Assembly (NCBI RefSeq): GCF_014529705.1
Contig: NZ_JAANIH010000013.1
Location: 62,001-126,000 of the forward strand
Direction of reading: 5' to 3'
Length of the DNA stretch: 64,000 bases
DNA from: Bradyrhizobium campsiandrae
Lineage (GTDB): Bacteria; Pseudomonadota; Alphaproteobacteria; Rhizobiales; Xanthobacteraceae
Shown here piece after piece: positions 45,994 to 57,724 of the stretch. A model generated the notes under the pieces. It was not told the DNA's origin and made no database searches. It saw only the letters and a list, made by a program, of their open reading frames with translations. A program made the translations under genes and the position numbers. Position 1 is the first letter of the stretch; each line of letters begins with the position of its first letter.

Positions 45994-47421
45994 GTGAACC
46001 GCCGCCGCAAGATCCTCCTCCTCACCACCGCCATCGCCTGTGCCGGTCTCGCGCTCGGCGCGGCGCGCGCCCGCGACGTGCCCAAAGTTGCCACCGGCTT
46101 CATCGCCCATACGCTCTGTTCGGACATTTTCGTCTCCGGCCTCGATGTCAGGCGCGACCTCGCCGAGACCACCGATGCGATGCCGGGTGCGGGTCTTTTG
46201 ACCTGGGCGATGGATCTTCAGGTCGATCGCGTCCGCAAGGATGTCACGGTGTCCCTGTTTGGGATCGGCCGCAGCCACGCCGTCTATCGCGAGGGGCTCG
46301 GTTGCACGCTGGAACACGGGCAGGGGATCGCCAATGTCGCATTGCCATCCGACGACAAGCAGCCTGCGTTGCTGCCCGAGATCGCCGGCCCGGGACTTGT
46401 CGCCCCGCAAAGCGAGGGCCTCGCCGCCGCGCTCGACCGCGCTTTCGCCGAGCCCGCGCAGCCGCCCTATCGCCGCACCCGCGCGATCGTGGTCATGAAG
46501 GCCGGCCGCATCATTGCCGAGCGCTATGCCGACGGCATCGGGCCGGAGACGGAGCTGCTCGGTTTCTCCATGACGAAGTCGGTGACCTCGGCGCTGACAG
46601 GCATTCTGGTGCGCCAAGGCAGGCTGAAGCTCGACGGGCCCGCGCCGATCGCCGCATGGCAGAATCCCGAGGATCCGCGCCATGCAATTACCGTCGACCA
46701 GTTGCTGCGCCACACCGCCGGCATTGCGCTCGGCAGCTCGTTGGAGGCCAAGCTTGGCTCCGTGCTCGAACCCGTCAACACCATGAAATATGCCGAGGAC
46801 GATATGGCTGGCTTCGCCGAGCGCGCGCCGCTTGCGACAGCACCGGGCACGGCGTGGAATTATCACGACGGCAACATCATCATCGTGGCGCATCTCATCC
46901 GCAACGCCGCCGGCGGCAAGCCTGCCGATGCGCTTGCCTTCGCGCGCCGTGAATTGTTCGCGCCGCTCGGCATGAACAACGTCACGCTTCAGCTCGACGC
47001 CTCAGGCACGATCGAGGGGTCCGGCGAGATGCTGGCCTCCGCGCGCGATTGGGCGCGGTTCGGCCAGCTCTATCTCGACGACGGCGTTGTCGGCGGCAAG
47101 CGCATCCTGCCAGAGGGCTGGGTGAATTATTCTGCGTCTGCCACGCCAAACGCCTGGGTCGGCATCGGCGCCGGCTTCTGGACCAATCAGGGCGACAGCT
47201 TTGGCGCGAAGTTCCGCATCAGGCACGGCTGGCCGCGCGATGCCTTCTTCGCCAAGGGCACGATCGGGCAATACACGATCATCATTCCCTCGGAGAAGCT
47301 TGTGATCGTGCGCCTCGGTCGTTCGCCGAACTTCCCGCCGGAAGCTGATGGCGTGTTCGATCTCGTGCGCGATGTCGTGGCTGTCACGCGCGAGAAGGGG
47401 AAGATGGCGGGCGCGAACTAG
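45994..47421 (+). CDS. Exported serine hydrolase (beta-lactamase/6-aminohexanoate-dimer-hydrolase type)
   Basis: A 475-residue protein with a typical Sec signal peptide (RRRKILLLTTAIACAGLALGAARA, probable cleavage after residue 26). The nucleophile motif Ser192-Met-Thr-Lys195 is in GFSMTKSVTSAL; TAWNYHDGNIIIVAHL is the region of the second catalytic Tyr, and the late KGTIGQYTIIIPSEKLVIVRLG is the family's third motif region. Likely a periplasmic esterase/amidase, not a true beta-lactamase. Preceded by the membrane AraC-type gene and convergent with the MmgE/PrpD gene. Confidence 0.87.
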   Translation: MNRRRKILLLTTAIACAGLALGAARARDVPKVATGFIAHTLCSDIFVSGLDVRRDLAETTDAMPGAGLLTWAMDLQVDRVRKDVTVSLFGIGRSHAVYREGLGCTLEHGQGIANVALPSDDKQPALLPEIAGPGLVAPQSEGLAAALDRAFAEPAQPPYRRTRAIVVMKAGRIIAERYADGIGPETELLGFSMTKSVTSALTGILVRQGRLKLDGPAPIAAWQNPEDPRHAITVDQLLRHTAGIALGSSLEAKLGSVLEPVNTMKYAEDDMAGFAERAPLATAPGTAWNYHDGNIIIVAHLIRNAAGGKPADALAFARRELFAPLGMNNVTLQLDASGTIEGSGEMLASARDWARFGQLYLDDGVVGGKRILPEGWVNYSASATPNAWVGIGAGFWTNQGDSFGAKFRIRHGWPRDAFFAKGTIGQYTIIIPSEKLVIVRLGRSPNFPPEADGVFDLVRDVVAVTREKGKMAGAN

Positions 47422-47426
47422 GCGGC

Positions 47427-48797
47427 CTACTGCCGCCCCAGCTCCGTCGCCGCCGCGACGCGGTCGAACCGCTCCAGCGTCATGATCGCGTCGGCGAACC
47501 TGTCGGCCCGTGCGTTCAGCACGGGCCGCGCCAGTGTCAGGAATTTCTGCTGCATCGCCTGCACATCCGGGAACGAAGTCGGCTCTCCGGACGGATCGGC
47601 ATAGAGCCGTTCATGCACGCCGTCTTCAGTCGTGATGCTGACGCGGGCGCCGAACGGATGGGTGCGGCCGATTTCGAGCCGGTCGTCCTGCACCACGTCG
47701 AACTTGTCGGCGAGCGCGTCGATTGCGGCATCGCCGAGCCGGGCGTAATCGTCCCAGCCGAACGAGCCCTGGTCGAGCGCCAGCGCGCCGGTGAAGAACA
47801 TCGAGAACTGGCCGCCGACGATCGAGGTCGGATGCCGCTTGGTGGCGGCATCGCCGGTCAGCGTGATACCGTTGCGATGCAGGCCGATCTCGACGCGCTT
47901 GACCTGGTCGGGCGTCAGATTGTGCTCGCGCCGCATCGCGATCAGCGCGTCGATCGCGGCATGGGTGTAGCGGCAGCTCGGATAGGGCTTTACGCCGATC
48001 TTCATGGTCTCGTAGGTCTTGCCGAGCCCGGCGACCGCCTTGTCGGGATGCGCATCGTCGGTGTAGCCGGCGAGCAGGCCGTGCTTGCCTTCGATCGATT
48101 CGGTCGCGCCGACGAAATCGTTGCGCGCCAACGTCGCTGCGATCACGCCGTTCATCGCGGCGGCGCCGACCTGGTAGCGCTTGTTCCAGGCGCCGTTGAC
48201 AAGGAATTGCAGCGAGCCCGCAGCCTGGCTGCCGGCGACGCCGAAGGCGGCAATGACCTGCGCCTCGGAGAGGCCGAACAGTTTCGCCGCCGCCGCGGCC
48301 GCGCCATAGGTGCCGGCGGTCGCGGTCGGATGGAAGCCGCGCGCATAATGCGAGGTCGGGTCGAGCGCATTGCCGAGCCGGCAGCAGACTTCGTAGCCCG
48401 CAACGATCGCCGTCAGCACGTCGCGCCCGGAGGCGCCGACCATCTCGCCGACGGCGAAGGCGGCCGGAACCACCGGCGCGCTCGGATGCAGCGAGGAATC
48501 CGCATGGGTATCGTCGAAATCGAGCGAATGGCCGAGCGCGCCGTTGAGCAGTGCCGCCACCGCCGGCGTCCAGGTCTTGGAATCGCCGAACACGGTGGCC
48601 TCGCCCCTGGTGTCGAGCGATAGTGCTTCCAGCATCTTCAGCAGCGAGGGGGTGGATTCGGCCTCGCGTCGCGCCCGGATGGCGCTGCCCAGGAAGTCCA
48701 GCGTCAGCACCTTGGCCCGATCCAGCACCTCCGCCGGAATGTCGGCGAATTTCAGCCTGGCGACGTAGGCGGCGAGCGTTGCGGTTTCGTGGGCCAT
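47427..48797 (-). CDS. MmgE/PrpD family protein
   Basis: A 456-residue protein of the MmgE/PrpD (2-methylcitrate dehydratase-like) fold, seen in LTLDFLGSAIRARREAE, SLDFDDTHADSSLHPSAPVVPAAFAVGEMVGASGRDVLTAIVAGYEVCCRLG and HPTATAGTYGAAAAAAKLFGLSEAQVIAAFGVAGSQAAGSLQFL. The family covers several dehydratases/isomerases, so the substrate is unknown; no prpB/prpC neighbours are present. GAGGAAAC lies before ATG 48797. Confidence 0.9.
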   Translation of the reverse strand: MAHETATLAAYVARLKFADIPAEVLDRAKVLTLDFLGSAIRARREAESTPSLLKMLEALSLDTRGEATVFGDSKTWTPAVAALLNGALGHSLDFDDTHADSSLHPSAPVVPAAFAVGEMVGASGRDVLTAIVAGYEVCCRLGNALDPTSHYARGFHPTATAGTYGAAAAAAKLFGLSEAQVIAAFGVAGSQAAGSLQFLVNGAWNKRYQVGAAAMNGVIAATLARNDFVGATESIEGKHGLLAGYTDDAHPDKAVAGLGKTYETMKIGVKPYPSCRYTHAAIDALIAMRREHNLTPDQVKRVEIGLHRNGITLTGDAATKRHPTSIVGGQFSMFFTGALALDQGSFGWDDYARLGDAAIDALADKFDVVQDDRLEIGRTHPFGARVSITTEDGVHERLYADPSGEPTSFPDVQAMQQKFLTLARPVLNARADRFADAIMTLERFDRVAAATELGRQ

Positions 48798-48920
48798 CGT
48801 GTTTCCTCGTTTTGACCGGCAAGTTAGGCGGGCTGATTTTGCCTTTCAAGCAGCCAGAGGGCTGCGGGCATCAGCTATGCTTTTGGTTGGCACGACGAGA
48901 TCGGACCGGGACGTTTGACG

Positions 48921-50036
48921 ATGATTTCAGCAGGAGAGCTGTTCGACCGGGTGTGGTCGCGCCGGACGCAATTGGGGTTGGCGGTCCGGGTCACCGTTGC
49001 GGCCACCGGCGCCTATGCGCTCGCCACCGCGCTTCACCTTTTGTTGCCGCTCTGGGCCGTGCTGACGTCGATCATCGTGACCCAGATGAGCGTCGGCCGC
49101 TCGCTGAAGGCGACGCGCGACTACATGCTCGGCACGATCGGCGGCGCCATCTATGGCGGCGCGATCGCAATCCTGATTCCCTATTCCAGTGAACTCGGCC
49201 TGCTGGGCTTGCTGGTGCTGGCCGTGGCGCCGCTCGCCTTCATCGCATCGATCTATCCGAATCTGAGCTCCGCGACGGTGACGGCGGTCATCGTGCTGGT
49301 GCTGCCGTCGATGCACCATGCCGACCCCCTGGCTTCGGCGATCGACCGCGTCTGCGAGGTTTCGGTCGGCGCGGTGACGGGACTGCTCGTCTCCTTTCTG
49401 GTGCTGCCCTCGCGCGCGGTGCGGCAGATCCGCGCCAGCGCGGCGAAGCTGCTGGATCTGATTGCGGAGGCCTTTGGCGAACTGCTCGCCGGCCTCACGC
49501 GCGGCCGCGACAACGATGCGCTGCATCGGATTCAGGACGGTATCGGCACCGCCATGGTGGGCATGAACACGATCGGCACTGAAGCCGAGCGCGAGCGTTC
49601 GGCGCGGCTGTCGAGCGGTCCCGACACCGGCCCGCTGCTGCGCACGATCCTGCGGCTGCGCCACGACGTCGTGATGATCGGCCGCGCCACCGTGGTGCCG
49701 CTGCCGGCCGAGGTACAGGTCAGGCTCGCAGGCCCCCTGGCAGAGGTGAGCGCGGCGATCCTCCGCTTCCTGAAGGCGTCAGCCGAAGCCTTGCGCGAGG
49801 GCGCCGGCGCGCCGCCGATCCACCCCGTTCACGTCGCGCTTCAGCATTATTCCGAGGCGGTGGCGGCCGTGCGCCAGGACGGCCTGATCCGCGGCCACGC
49901 CAGCGATACCGCGGAGCGCTTCTTCGCGCTCGGCTTCTCGCTCGAGCAGATGCACCAGAATCTCTGCGACCTCGACCGCGTCGTCGGCGAATGGTCGGAG
50001 GCGGCAGCGGATGGGCCGGTGAAGGTGGCGAAGTGA
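48921..50036 (+). CDS. FUSC-family membrane transporter
   Basis: A 371-residue protein with six N-terminal hydrophobic helices (to about residue 165; includes VLTSIIVTQMSVGRSLKATRDYMLGTIGGAIYGGAIA) and a soluble helical C-terminal half. It matches the FUSC/aromatic-acid-exporter (AaeB-like) superfamily. Probable efflux of organic acids; substrate unknown. ATG 48921 is used, although an in-frame TTG lies two codons upstream. Convergent with the isomerase-like gene, three bases apart. Confidence 0.85.
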   Translation: MISAGELFDRVWSRRTQLGLAVRVTVAATGAYALATALHLLLPLWAVLTSIIVTQMSVGRSLKATRDYMLGTIGGAIYGGAIAILIPYSSELGLLGLLVLAVAPLAFIASIYPNLSSATVTAVIVLVLPSMHHADPLASAIDRVCEVSVGAVTGLLVSFLVLPSRAVRQIRASAAKLLDLIAEAFGELLAGLTRGRDNDALHRIQDGIGTAMVGMNTIGTEAERERSARLSSGPDTGPLLRTILRLRHDVVMIGRATVVPLPAEVQVRLAGPLAEVSAAILRFLKASAEALREGAGAPPIHPVHVALQHYSEAVAAVRQDGLIRGHASDTAERFFALGFSLEQMHQNLCDLDRVVGEWSEAAADGPVKVAK

Positions 50037-50039
50037 AGC

Positions 50040-50690
50040 TTAGCGCTTCGTCAGGCCCCTGCTCTGCAGACGCCAGAGCAGAAGATCGATGCGGTCCTGG
50101 CCGAAGAACGGCTCGTTCTCGAACACGAAGGTCGGTACGCCCCAATGGCCTGAGGCGGCGTGGTCCTTTTCGTTCTCCGTGATCACGTGCTCGTAGCGAT
50201 CAGGATCGGCGCTGATGGCTGCATCCATCGCGGCAAGGTCGAAGCCGGCCTTCGCGGCGGCGCGGGCGAGGTGGTCACCCTCGTTCCAACCCGCAACCGA
50301 GCCATCCCACAGCACGCACGCGATCGCATATGTAAAGGCGAGCGAGCGGCCCTCGAGCTGCGCCATCGCGCCAAGGCGCGTCAGGCGATGGATGTAGGGC
50401 TGCTCGGCCGCGACATCGAACGTCGTCTTGTCCTGCACGATCGGGTCCGGCCGCGGAAAGCGGAATGGAATGCCCTCATGCTGTGCCACGCGCGTGCTGT
50501 CGAGCACCACATAGCGAATGAAGTTCGGATTGGCTTTCTTGAAGAAGCCGGGCACGCGGACGGCAAGCGGATAGACTGGCCGCAGGTTCACGCCGAGGTC
50601 GTACGCCTCGACCAGCTTCAATGTCCTCGGCAGCGCCAGATAGCTGAAGGGGCTGCGAAAGGAAAAGAAGAGGTCGACCGACAGCGTCAT
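50040..50690 (-). CDS. 2-hydroxychromene-2-carboxylate isomerase family (DsbA-like fold)
   Basis: A 216-residue protein of the GST-kappa/HCCA isomerase family. The N-terminal LFFSFRSPFSYLAL contains the conserved catalytic Ser (Ser13, SPFSYL), and WGVPTFVFENEPFFGQDRIDLL is the family's cis-Pro and C-terminal motif. It may use glutathione in an aromatic-degradation or stress reaction, but no naphthalene genes are nearby. Its ATG overlaps the stop of the DUF2867-like gene, so it is coupled. Confidence 0.88.
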   Translation of the reverse strand: MTLSVDLFFSFRSPFSYLALPRTLKLVEAYDLGVNLRPVYPLAVRVPGFFKKANPNFIRYVVLDSTRVAQHEGIPFRFPRPDPIVQDKTTFDVAAEQPYIHRLTRLGAMAQLEGRSLAFTYAIACVLWDGSVAGWNEGDHLARAAAKAGFDLAAMDAAISADPDRYEHVITENEKDHAASGHWGVPTFVFENEPFFGQDRIDLLLWRLQSRGLTKR

Positions 50691-51175
50691 CGCGCCGGCT
50701 CCCCGATGCATCCCATCATGCCGCGGGCCACCAGCTTGTGGAACGGCGTGATGAGCCTGAGATAAGTTCGACCGAGGAAATTGTTCGTCTTCACCAGAGT
50801 GGTGACGGTGACGTGGCGAAGCGTCGCCTCGCCAGCGACATCGACCACGATACGGAAATCGAGATGATAGTCGTTGAAGCCGGCGACCAGCCGCTCCGGC
50901 GTCTCGCTCAGCACCGGAAACAGGCCGATCAGGCCGCCGGGCGCGTAGGCGCCTTCTCCCGATGTTTTCAAGCCGAACGGCGTCACCAGGATGTTGCGCA
51001 AGCGCGTCAGCGCATCGATCCAGCGCGGCCCGTGCAGCACCATCCGAGTGCAGGCCTCGCGGGCGCTCAATTGGCTCGCCCCGACCTCGACACGAAAGGC
51101 GTCGATGAACTGCGCGCCTGACAGTACCGTGCCGGCATCGACGTCAGGGCTGATTTCGCGAACGGATCCCGTCAT
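50687..51175 (-). CDS. DUF2867-like protein
   Basis: A 162-residue soluble protein. It resembles DUF2867 (VREISPDVDAGTVLSGAQFIDAFRVEV, then LDFRIVVDVAGEATLRHVTVTTLVKTNNFLGRTYLRLITPFHKLVARGMM), a START-like beta-sheet family of unknown role, often fused to or next to oxidoreductases. ATG 51175 overlaps the MATE stop and its own stop overlaps the next gene, both as ATGA. So MATE, this protein and the isomerase are one translationally coupled unit. Confidence 0.75.
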   Translation of the reverse strand: MTGSVREISPDVDAGTVLSGAQFIDAFRVEVGASQLSAREACTRMVLHGPRWIDALTRLRNILVTPFGLKTSGEGAYAPGGLIGLFPVLSETPERLVAGFNDYHLDFRIVVDVAGEATLRHVTVTTLVKTNNFLGRTYLRLITPFHKLVARGMMGCIGEPAR

Positions 51176-52563
51176 CCGAGCAGTTTGCGCGTCAACATGC
51201 GGAAGCGCAAGATCAATAGGCCGGCATAGACGAACGATCCGATCGACAATCCGACCCAGACGCCGACCGCACCGAGGCCGGTGTGGAAGGGGAGCATCCA
51301 GGCGACGGGAAAGCCGACGCACCAATAGCCAATGACGGCGAACACCAGCGTCATTCCAGTGTCATTGATACCGCGTAGCGCGCCGCCCATGATGGTCTGG
51401 AGCGCGTCGGCGATGAAGAAGGTCGCCCCGACCAGCAAAAGCGTGGCGGTCAGCGCCACCGTCGGTGCGCTGGCCTCGCTGTTGCCGAAGAACAGCCGGC
51501 CCAGCTCGTAGCGTCCGAGGATGATCGCGATCGTCAGGCTTGCGACGAAGGCGATGCCGAGCACGGCGGCGACGATCCCCGCGCGCCGGACGCCTGCCGG
51601 GTCGCTGCGGCCAAAGGCGTGGCCGACCCGCACCGTCGCAGCCATGCCGATGCCGAGCGGGACCATGAACAGCACGGCGGTGACCTGGAGCGCGATCTGG
51701 TGCGCGGCAAGCGCGGTGGTCGAGATCAGGCCCATCAGCAGCGCGGCCGAGGAGAACAGGCCGTATTCCATCAGCATGGCAAACGAGATCGGCGCGCCGA
51801 GCGCGACGAGCTCGCGCAGCAGCGGCCAGTCGATCCGCCAGAGATGGGCGAGCGGGCGATAGCCCGCGAACGGCTTTCGCCACCCGACGATGGCGAGGGC
51901 GGCGACGAAGGTGCCGAGATTGACCAGCGTGGTGGCAAGCCCCGCGCCGAGAAGCCGAAGCTCCGGCAGGCCGAACAGGCCGTGGATCAGCACATAGACC
52001 AGCGCTGCATTGGCGGGGATTGCGGCAAGCGTGATCCACAGCGGGGATTGCGGCCGGTTCATCGCGCTCATCAGGCCGCGCAGCGCGACGAAGCCGAGCG
52101 CCGGCGCGATGCCCCAGGCGAGCCCGTTCAGATAATGCTGAGCCAGCGCTGCCGAATGCGGCGCCTGCCCCAGCGCCAGCAGGATCTGCGCGCCATAGAG
52201 TGGCGAGGCCATCATCGGCAGCGAGATCACGAGGGAGATCCACAGGCCGACGCGCAAGGAGCGCCGCATCCGTCCGACATCGCCCGCGCCGAACGCCTGC
52301 GCGGCGAGCGGCGACACCGCGACGACGAGGCCAAGGCCGAAGGTGAAGCTGACGAAATAGACGGTGTGCGCAAGTGCCGCAGCCGCGACCGAATCCTCGC
52401 CAAGCCGTCCGATCAGCGCAAGATCGGTCGTCATCATCGCCATCTGCCCGAGCTGTGTCAGCATCATCGGAACGGCCAGCCGCAACGTCTGGACGAATTC
52501 CTGCGCGAGATGGCTTTGCGCGCCGGCCGGCGGCGGTTGCTGTGGTTGGACGATGTCGAGCAT
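51172..52563 (-). CDS. MATE-family multidrug efflux transporter
   Basis: Na+- or H+-coupled multidrug efflux protein of the inner membrane, 463 residues, about twelve hydrophobic helices in two six-helix halves. The typical MATE segments are visible, including FVQTLRLAVPMMLTQLGQMAMMTTDLALIGRLGEDSVAAAALA, the middle repeat starting WPLLRELVALGAPISFAMLMEYGLFSSAALLMG, and VGHAFGRSDP. The frame is open to 52668, but those residues are translated from an intergenic repeat; ATG 52563 gives the family N-terminus. First gene of an overlapping three-gene unit. Confidence 0.9.
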   Translation of the reverse strand: MLDIVQPQQPPPAGAQSHLAQEFVQTLRLAVPMMLTQLGQMAMMTTDLALIGRLGEDSVAAAALAHTVYFVSFTFGLGLVVAVSPLAAQAFGAGDVGRMRRSLRVGLWISLVISLPMMASPLYGAQILLALGQAPHSAALAQHYLNGLAWGIAPALGFVALRGLMSAMNRPQSPLWITLAAIPANAALVYVLIHGLFGLPELRLLGAGLATTLVNLGTFVAALAIVGWRKPFAGYRPLAHLWRIDWPLLRELVALGAPISFAMLMEYGLFSSAALLMGLISTTALAAHQIALQVTAVLFMVPLGIGMAATVRVGHAFGRSDPAGVRRAGIVAAVLGIAFVASLTIAIILGRYELGRLFFGNSEASAPTVALTATLLLVGATFFIADALQTIMGGALRGINDTGMTLVFAVIGYWCVGFPVAWMLPFHTGLGAVGVWVGLSIGSFVYAGLLILRFRMLTRKLLG

Positions 52564-52602
52564 GGCGGCGTCAATAGCACAGCGGCAAGTCGAAAACATG
52601 GC

Positions 52603-52724
52603 CTCGTGTCCCGGACGCGCGAAGCGCGAGCCGGGACCCAGGAGTCGCGCACTCCGAGATCGCGGCATGGGCCCCGGCTCAGCAGCGCATCACTAACGTG
52701 CTGCGCTGCGTCCGGGGCACGAGA
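52603..52724. repeat. Imperfect palindromic repeat (CTCGTGTCCCGGAC type)
   Basis: CTCGTGTCCCGGACGC near 52603 is answered by GCGTCCGGGGCACGAG ending at 52724, with internal CGCGAAGCGC and CAGCGCATCACTAACGTGCT hairpins. Resembles a dispersed intergenic repeat. Confidence 0.6.
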
Positions 52725-52737
52725 CCACTATCAGCGC

Positions 52738-52828
52738 CGTAGGGTGGGCAAAGGCGCACTTGCGCCGTGCCCACGATCTCTCTCGGTCATAAAAATGCGT
52801 GGGCACGCTGCGCTTTGCCCACCCTACG
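52738..52828. repeat. Palindromic repeat (CGTAGGGTGGGCAAAG type), copy 1
   Basis: Outer arms CGTAGGGTGGGCAAAGGCGC and, inverted, GCGCTTTGCCCACCCTACG, with internal GCCGTGCCCAC / GTGGGCACG. Another copy lies at 62832-62949. It lies between murA and the MATE gene. Confidence 0.85.
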
Positions 52829-52851
52829 ATACTGCTGGTGGGGAGAGACCC

Positions 52852-54147
52852 TCATCCCTTCCGCTCCGGCACGCGGCGGATCTTGGCGCCGAGTGCGTTC
52901 AGCCGCTCGTCGATGCGCTCATAGCCGCGCTCGATCTGGTCGGCGTTGTTGATGGTGGAGGTGCCCTCGGCGCACACCGCGGCGAGCAGCATCGCCATGC
53001 CGGCGCGGATGTCGGGCGAGCTCAGCGTCGCGCCGTGCAGCCGGCTGGGGCCTGCGATGATGGCGCGGTGCGGATCGCACAGCACGATGCGCGCGCCCAT
53101 CCCGATCAGCTTGTCGACGAAGAACATCCTGGATTCGAACATCTTCTCGAACATCAGGATCACGCCGTCGCATTGCGTCGCCGTGACGATCGCAATCGAC
53201 ATCAGGTCGGCCGGGAAGGCCGGCCAGGGCTGGTCCTCCAGCTTCGGCACGTGGCCGCCGAAATCGTCCTGGATCTTGAGCGTCTGGTTCGACGGCACGA
53301 TCAGATCGTCGCCCTCGACGCGGCAGACGATGCCGAGCCGCTCGAAGCCCATGCGGATCGAGCGCAGATGCTCGACGCCGGCACGGACGATACGAAGCGG
53401 CGATCGCGTCACGGCGGCAAGCCCGATCAGCGAGCCGACTTCGATATGGTCGGGCTGGATCCGATAGGTCGCAGAGCCCAGCGTCGCCGGGCCGTGGATG
53501 ATCATGGTGTTGGTGCCGATACCCTCGATCTTCGCACCGAGTGCGACCAGGAAATTGGCGAGGTCCTGCACATGCGGCTCGGACGCCGCGTTGCGCAGGT
53601 AAGTGACGCCATCCGCGGCGACCGCCGCCACCAGCGCGTTCTCGGTCGCAGTCACGCTCGGCTCGTCGAGGAACACGTCGGCGCCGGTGAGTTTTGGTGC
53701 GCGGAATTCCAGCCGGTCGGTCGCGGTGACCTTGGCTCCAAGTTGCTCCAGCGCGAGCACGTGGGTATCCAGCCGGCGGCGGCCGATCACGTCGCCACCG
53801 GGCGGCGGCAGCATCAGCTCGCCGCAGCGTGCGAGCAGCGGGCCCGCCAGCAGGATCGAGGCGCGGATGCGGACGCAAAGCTCGGGATCGAGATCACCGG
53901 CGCGGATGCTCTTGGCGTGGATGTGCAGCGTGTTGCGGGCCGTCCATTCGGCGGCCGCGCCGACCGATCGGACCAGCTCGACCAGCGTCTCGGTGTCACG
54001 GATCCGCGGCACATTCTCCAGCGTCACCGGATGCTCGGTGAGCAAGGCCGCGGCGATGATCGGCAGCGCCGAATTCTTGTTGCCGGCCGGCTCGATCGAG
54101 CCCGAGAGCCGCTGACCGCCCTCGACGATATATTGGATGGGCGCCAC
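52852..54147 (-). CDS. murA: UDP-N-acetylglucosamine 1-carboxyvinyltransferase (MurA) with Asp at the catalytic Cys position
   Basis: EPT-family enzyme of 431 residues that transfers enolpyruvate to UDP-GlcNAc, the first committed step of peptidoglycan synthesis. PAGNKNSALP carries the active-site Lys24-Asn25; WPAFPADLMS (Asp314) and IERGYERIDERLNALGAKI (conserved Arg) are intact. However, the loop that holds Cys115 in E. coli (PGGCAIG) reads PGGDVIG here, with Asp119. The same replacement in Mycobacterium MurA gives natural fosfomycin resistance with retained activity. The start is GTG 54147. Whether this is the sole MurA or a paralogue is not visible here. Confidence 0.9.
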   Translation of the reverse strand: MAPIQYIVEGGQRLSGSIEPAGNKNSALPIIAAALLTEHPVTLENVPRIRDTETLVELVRSVGAAAEWTARNTLHIHAKSIRAGDLDPELCVRIRASILLAGPLLARCGELMLPPPGGDVIGRRRLDTHVLALEQLGAKVTATDRLEFRAPKLTGADVFLDEPSVTATENALVAAVAADGVTYLRNAASEPHVQDLANFLVALGAKIEGIGTNTMIIHGPATLGSATYRIQPDHIEVGSLIGLAAVTRSPLRIVRAGVEHLRSIRMGFERLGIVCRVEGDDLIVPSNQTLKIQDDFGGHVPKLEDQPWPAFPADLMSIAIVTATQCDGVILMFEKMFESRMFFVDKLIGMGARIVLCDPHRAIIAGPSRLHGATLSSPDIRAGMAMLLAAVCAEGTSTINNADQIERGYERIDERLNALGAKIRRVPERKG

Positions 54148-54276
54148 TGGGATGTCTCGCTGTCTTGATGGTTGGGCGGGCTGCTTTGGGGCAGAAACTA
54201 CCGAGAATTGAGCAGGGTAGCAATTCTGCTCTTGCCGCGGACGACGGACGTCCGGCGGCCCTTTCGACCCCCGCGT

Positions 54277-54741
54277 CTAGAACAGTCCGATGATATTCGC
54301 CACCACATAAAGCACGGCGATGAGGATCAGGACGCCCATGAAGAAAAAGGATATCTCGATGGCGATGGCGCCGGTCCCGAGCGCGGCGGCAACGGTGGCA
54401 AGGAGCCGCTCCTCGCGAAACACCAGCGCGAGCACCGAGAGCAGGATGGCGAGCAGGCCGAACGAGATCGCGCCGATCGAGGATGCATCGCTGAGCTGGC
54501 TTCCCATCGATCGCTCGCGCGGCGGCGCCTGATAGTCGACGCCTTTGACGCGCGCGATCAGGCGCTCCTTGAGGCGGTGTCCGGTGTCGACGATAACCTT
54601 GTCGGCAGGCGGCGGCGGATAGATCACCGGCAGCACCCAATGCGGCACCACAGCCGCGATCAGCGCCAGCACGCCGACGAGGCTGCCGATCACGCCGAGA
54701 CGGCGGGAGGGGAGAGCGGGTCTGATTGCTGGAGCACTCAT
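54277..54741 (-). CDS. Small hypothetical membrane protein
   Basis: A 154-residue protein with about four hydrophobic helices (GVIGSLVGVLALIAAVVPHWVLPVIY; GAISFGLLAILLSVLALVF; LLATVAAALGTGAIAIEISFFFMGVLI; LYVVANIIGLF) and a Lys/Arg-containing loop (KVIVDTGHRLKERLIARVKGVDYQAPPRERS) between the first and second. No recognised family. ATG 54741. It is on the same strand 130 bases ahead of murA and could be co-transcribed with it; no role assigned. Confidence 0.7.
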   Translation of the reverse strand: MSAPAIRPALPSRRLGVIGSLVGVLALIAAVVPHWVLPVIYPPPPADKVIVDTGHRLKERLIARVKGVDYQAPPRERSMGSQLSDASSIGAISFGLLAILLSVLALVFREERLLATVAAALGTGAIAIEISFFFMGVLILIAVLYVVANIIGLF

Positions 54742-54900
54742 GTCGCGGCGTTTCCCGGCCGGAGCAGGCCAATGGGTTCACGCCATTCGTCGCGATGGCG
54801 GGTGGTGAGGTTCAGGGGGCTGTCTCGGTCCCGACCTTCCCCATCGGGGAGAGGTGATCTGTGCCCGGGGCTCACATTGAACGCCAACCGCGACAGATCC

Positions 54901-57700
<2,800 letters not shown>

Positions 57701-57724
57701 GTGGGGGAGGTTAGGACCGCAGCC

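Noticed and set aside
52564..52668. 35-codon N-terminal extension of the MATE gene
   Set aside because: It is translated from an intergenic palindromic repeat (Arg/Pro-rich). The family N-terminus starts at ATG 52563.
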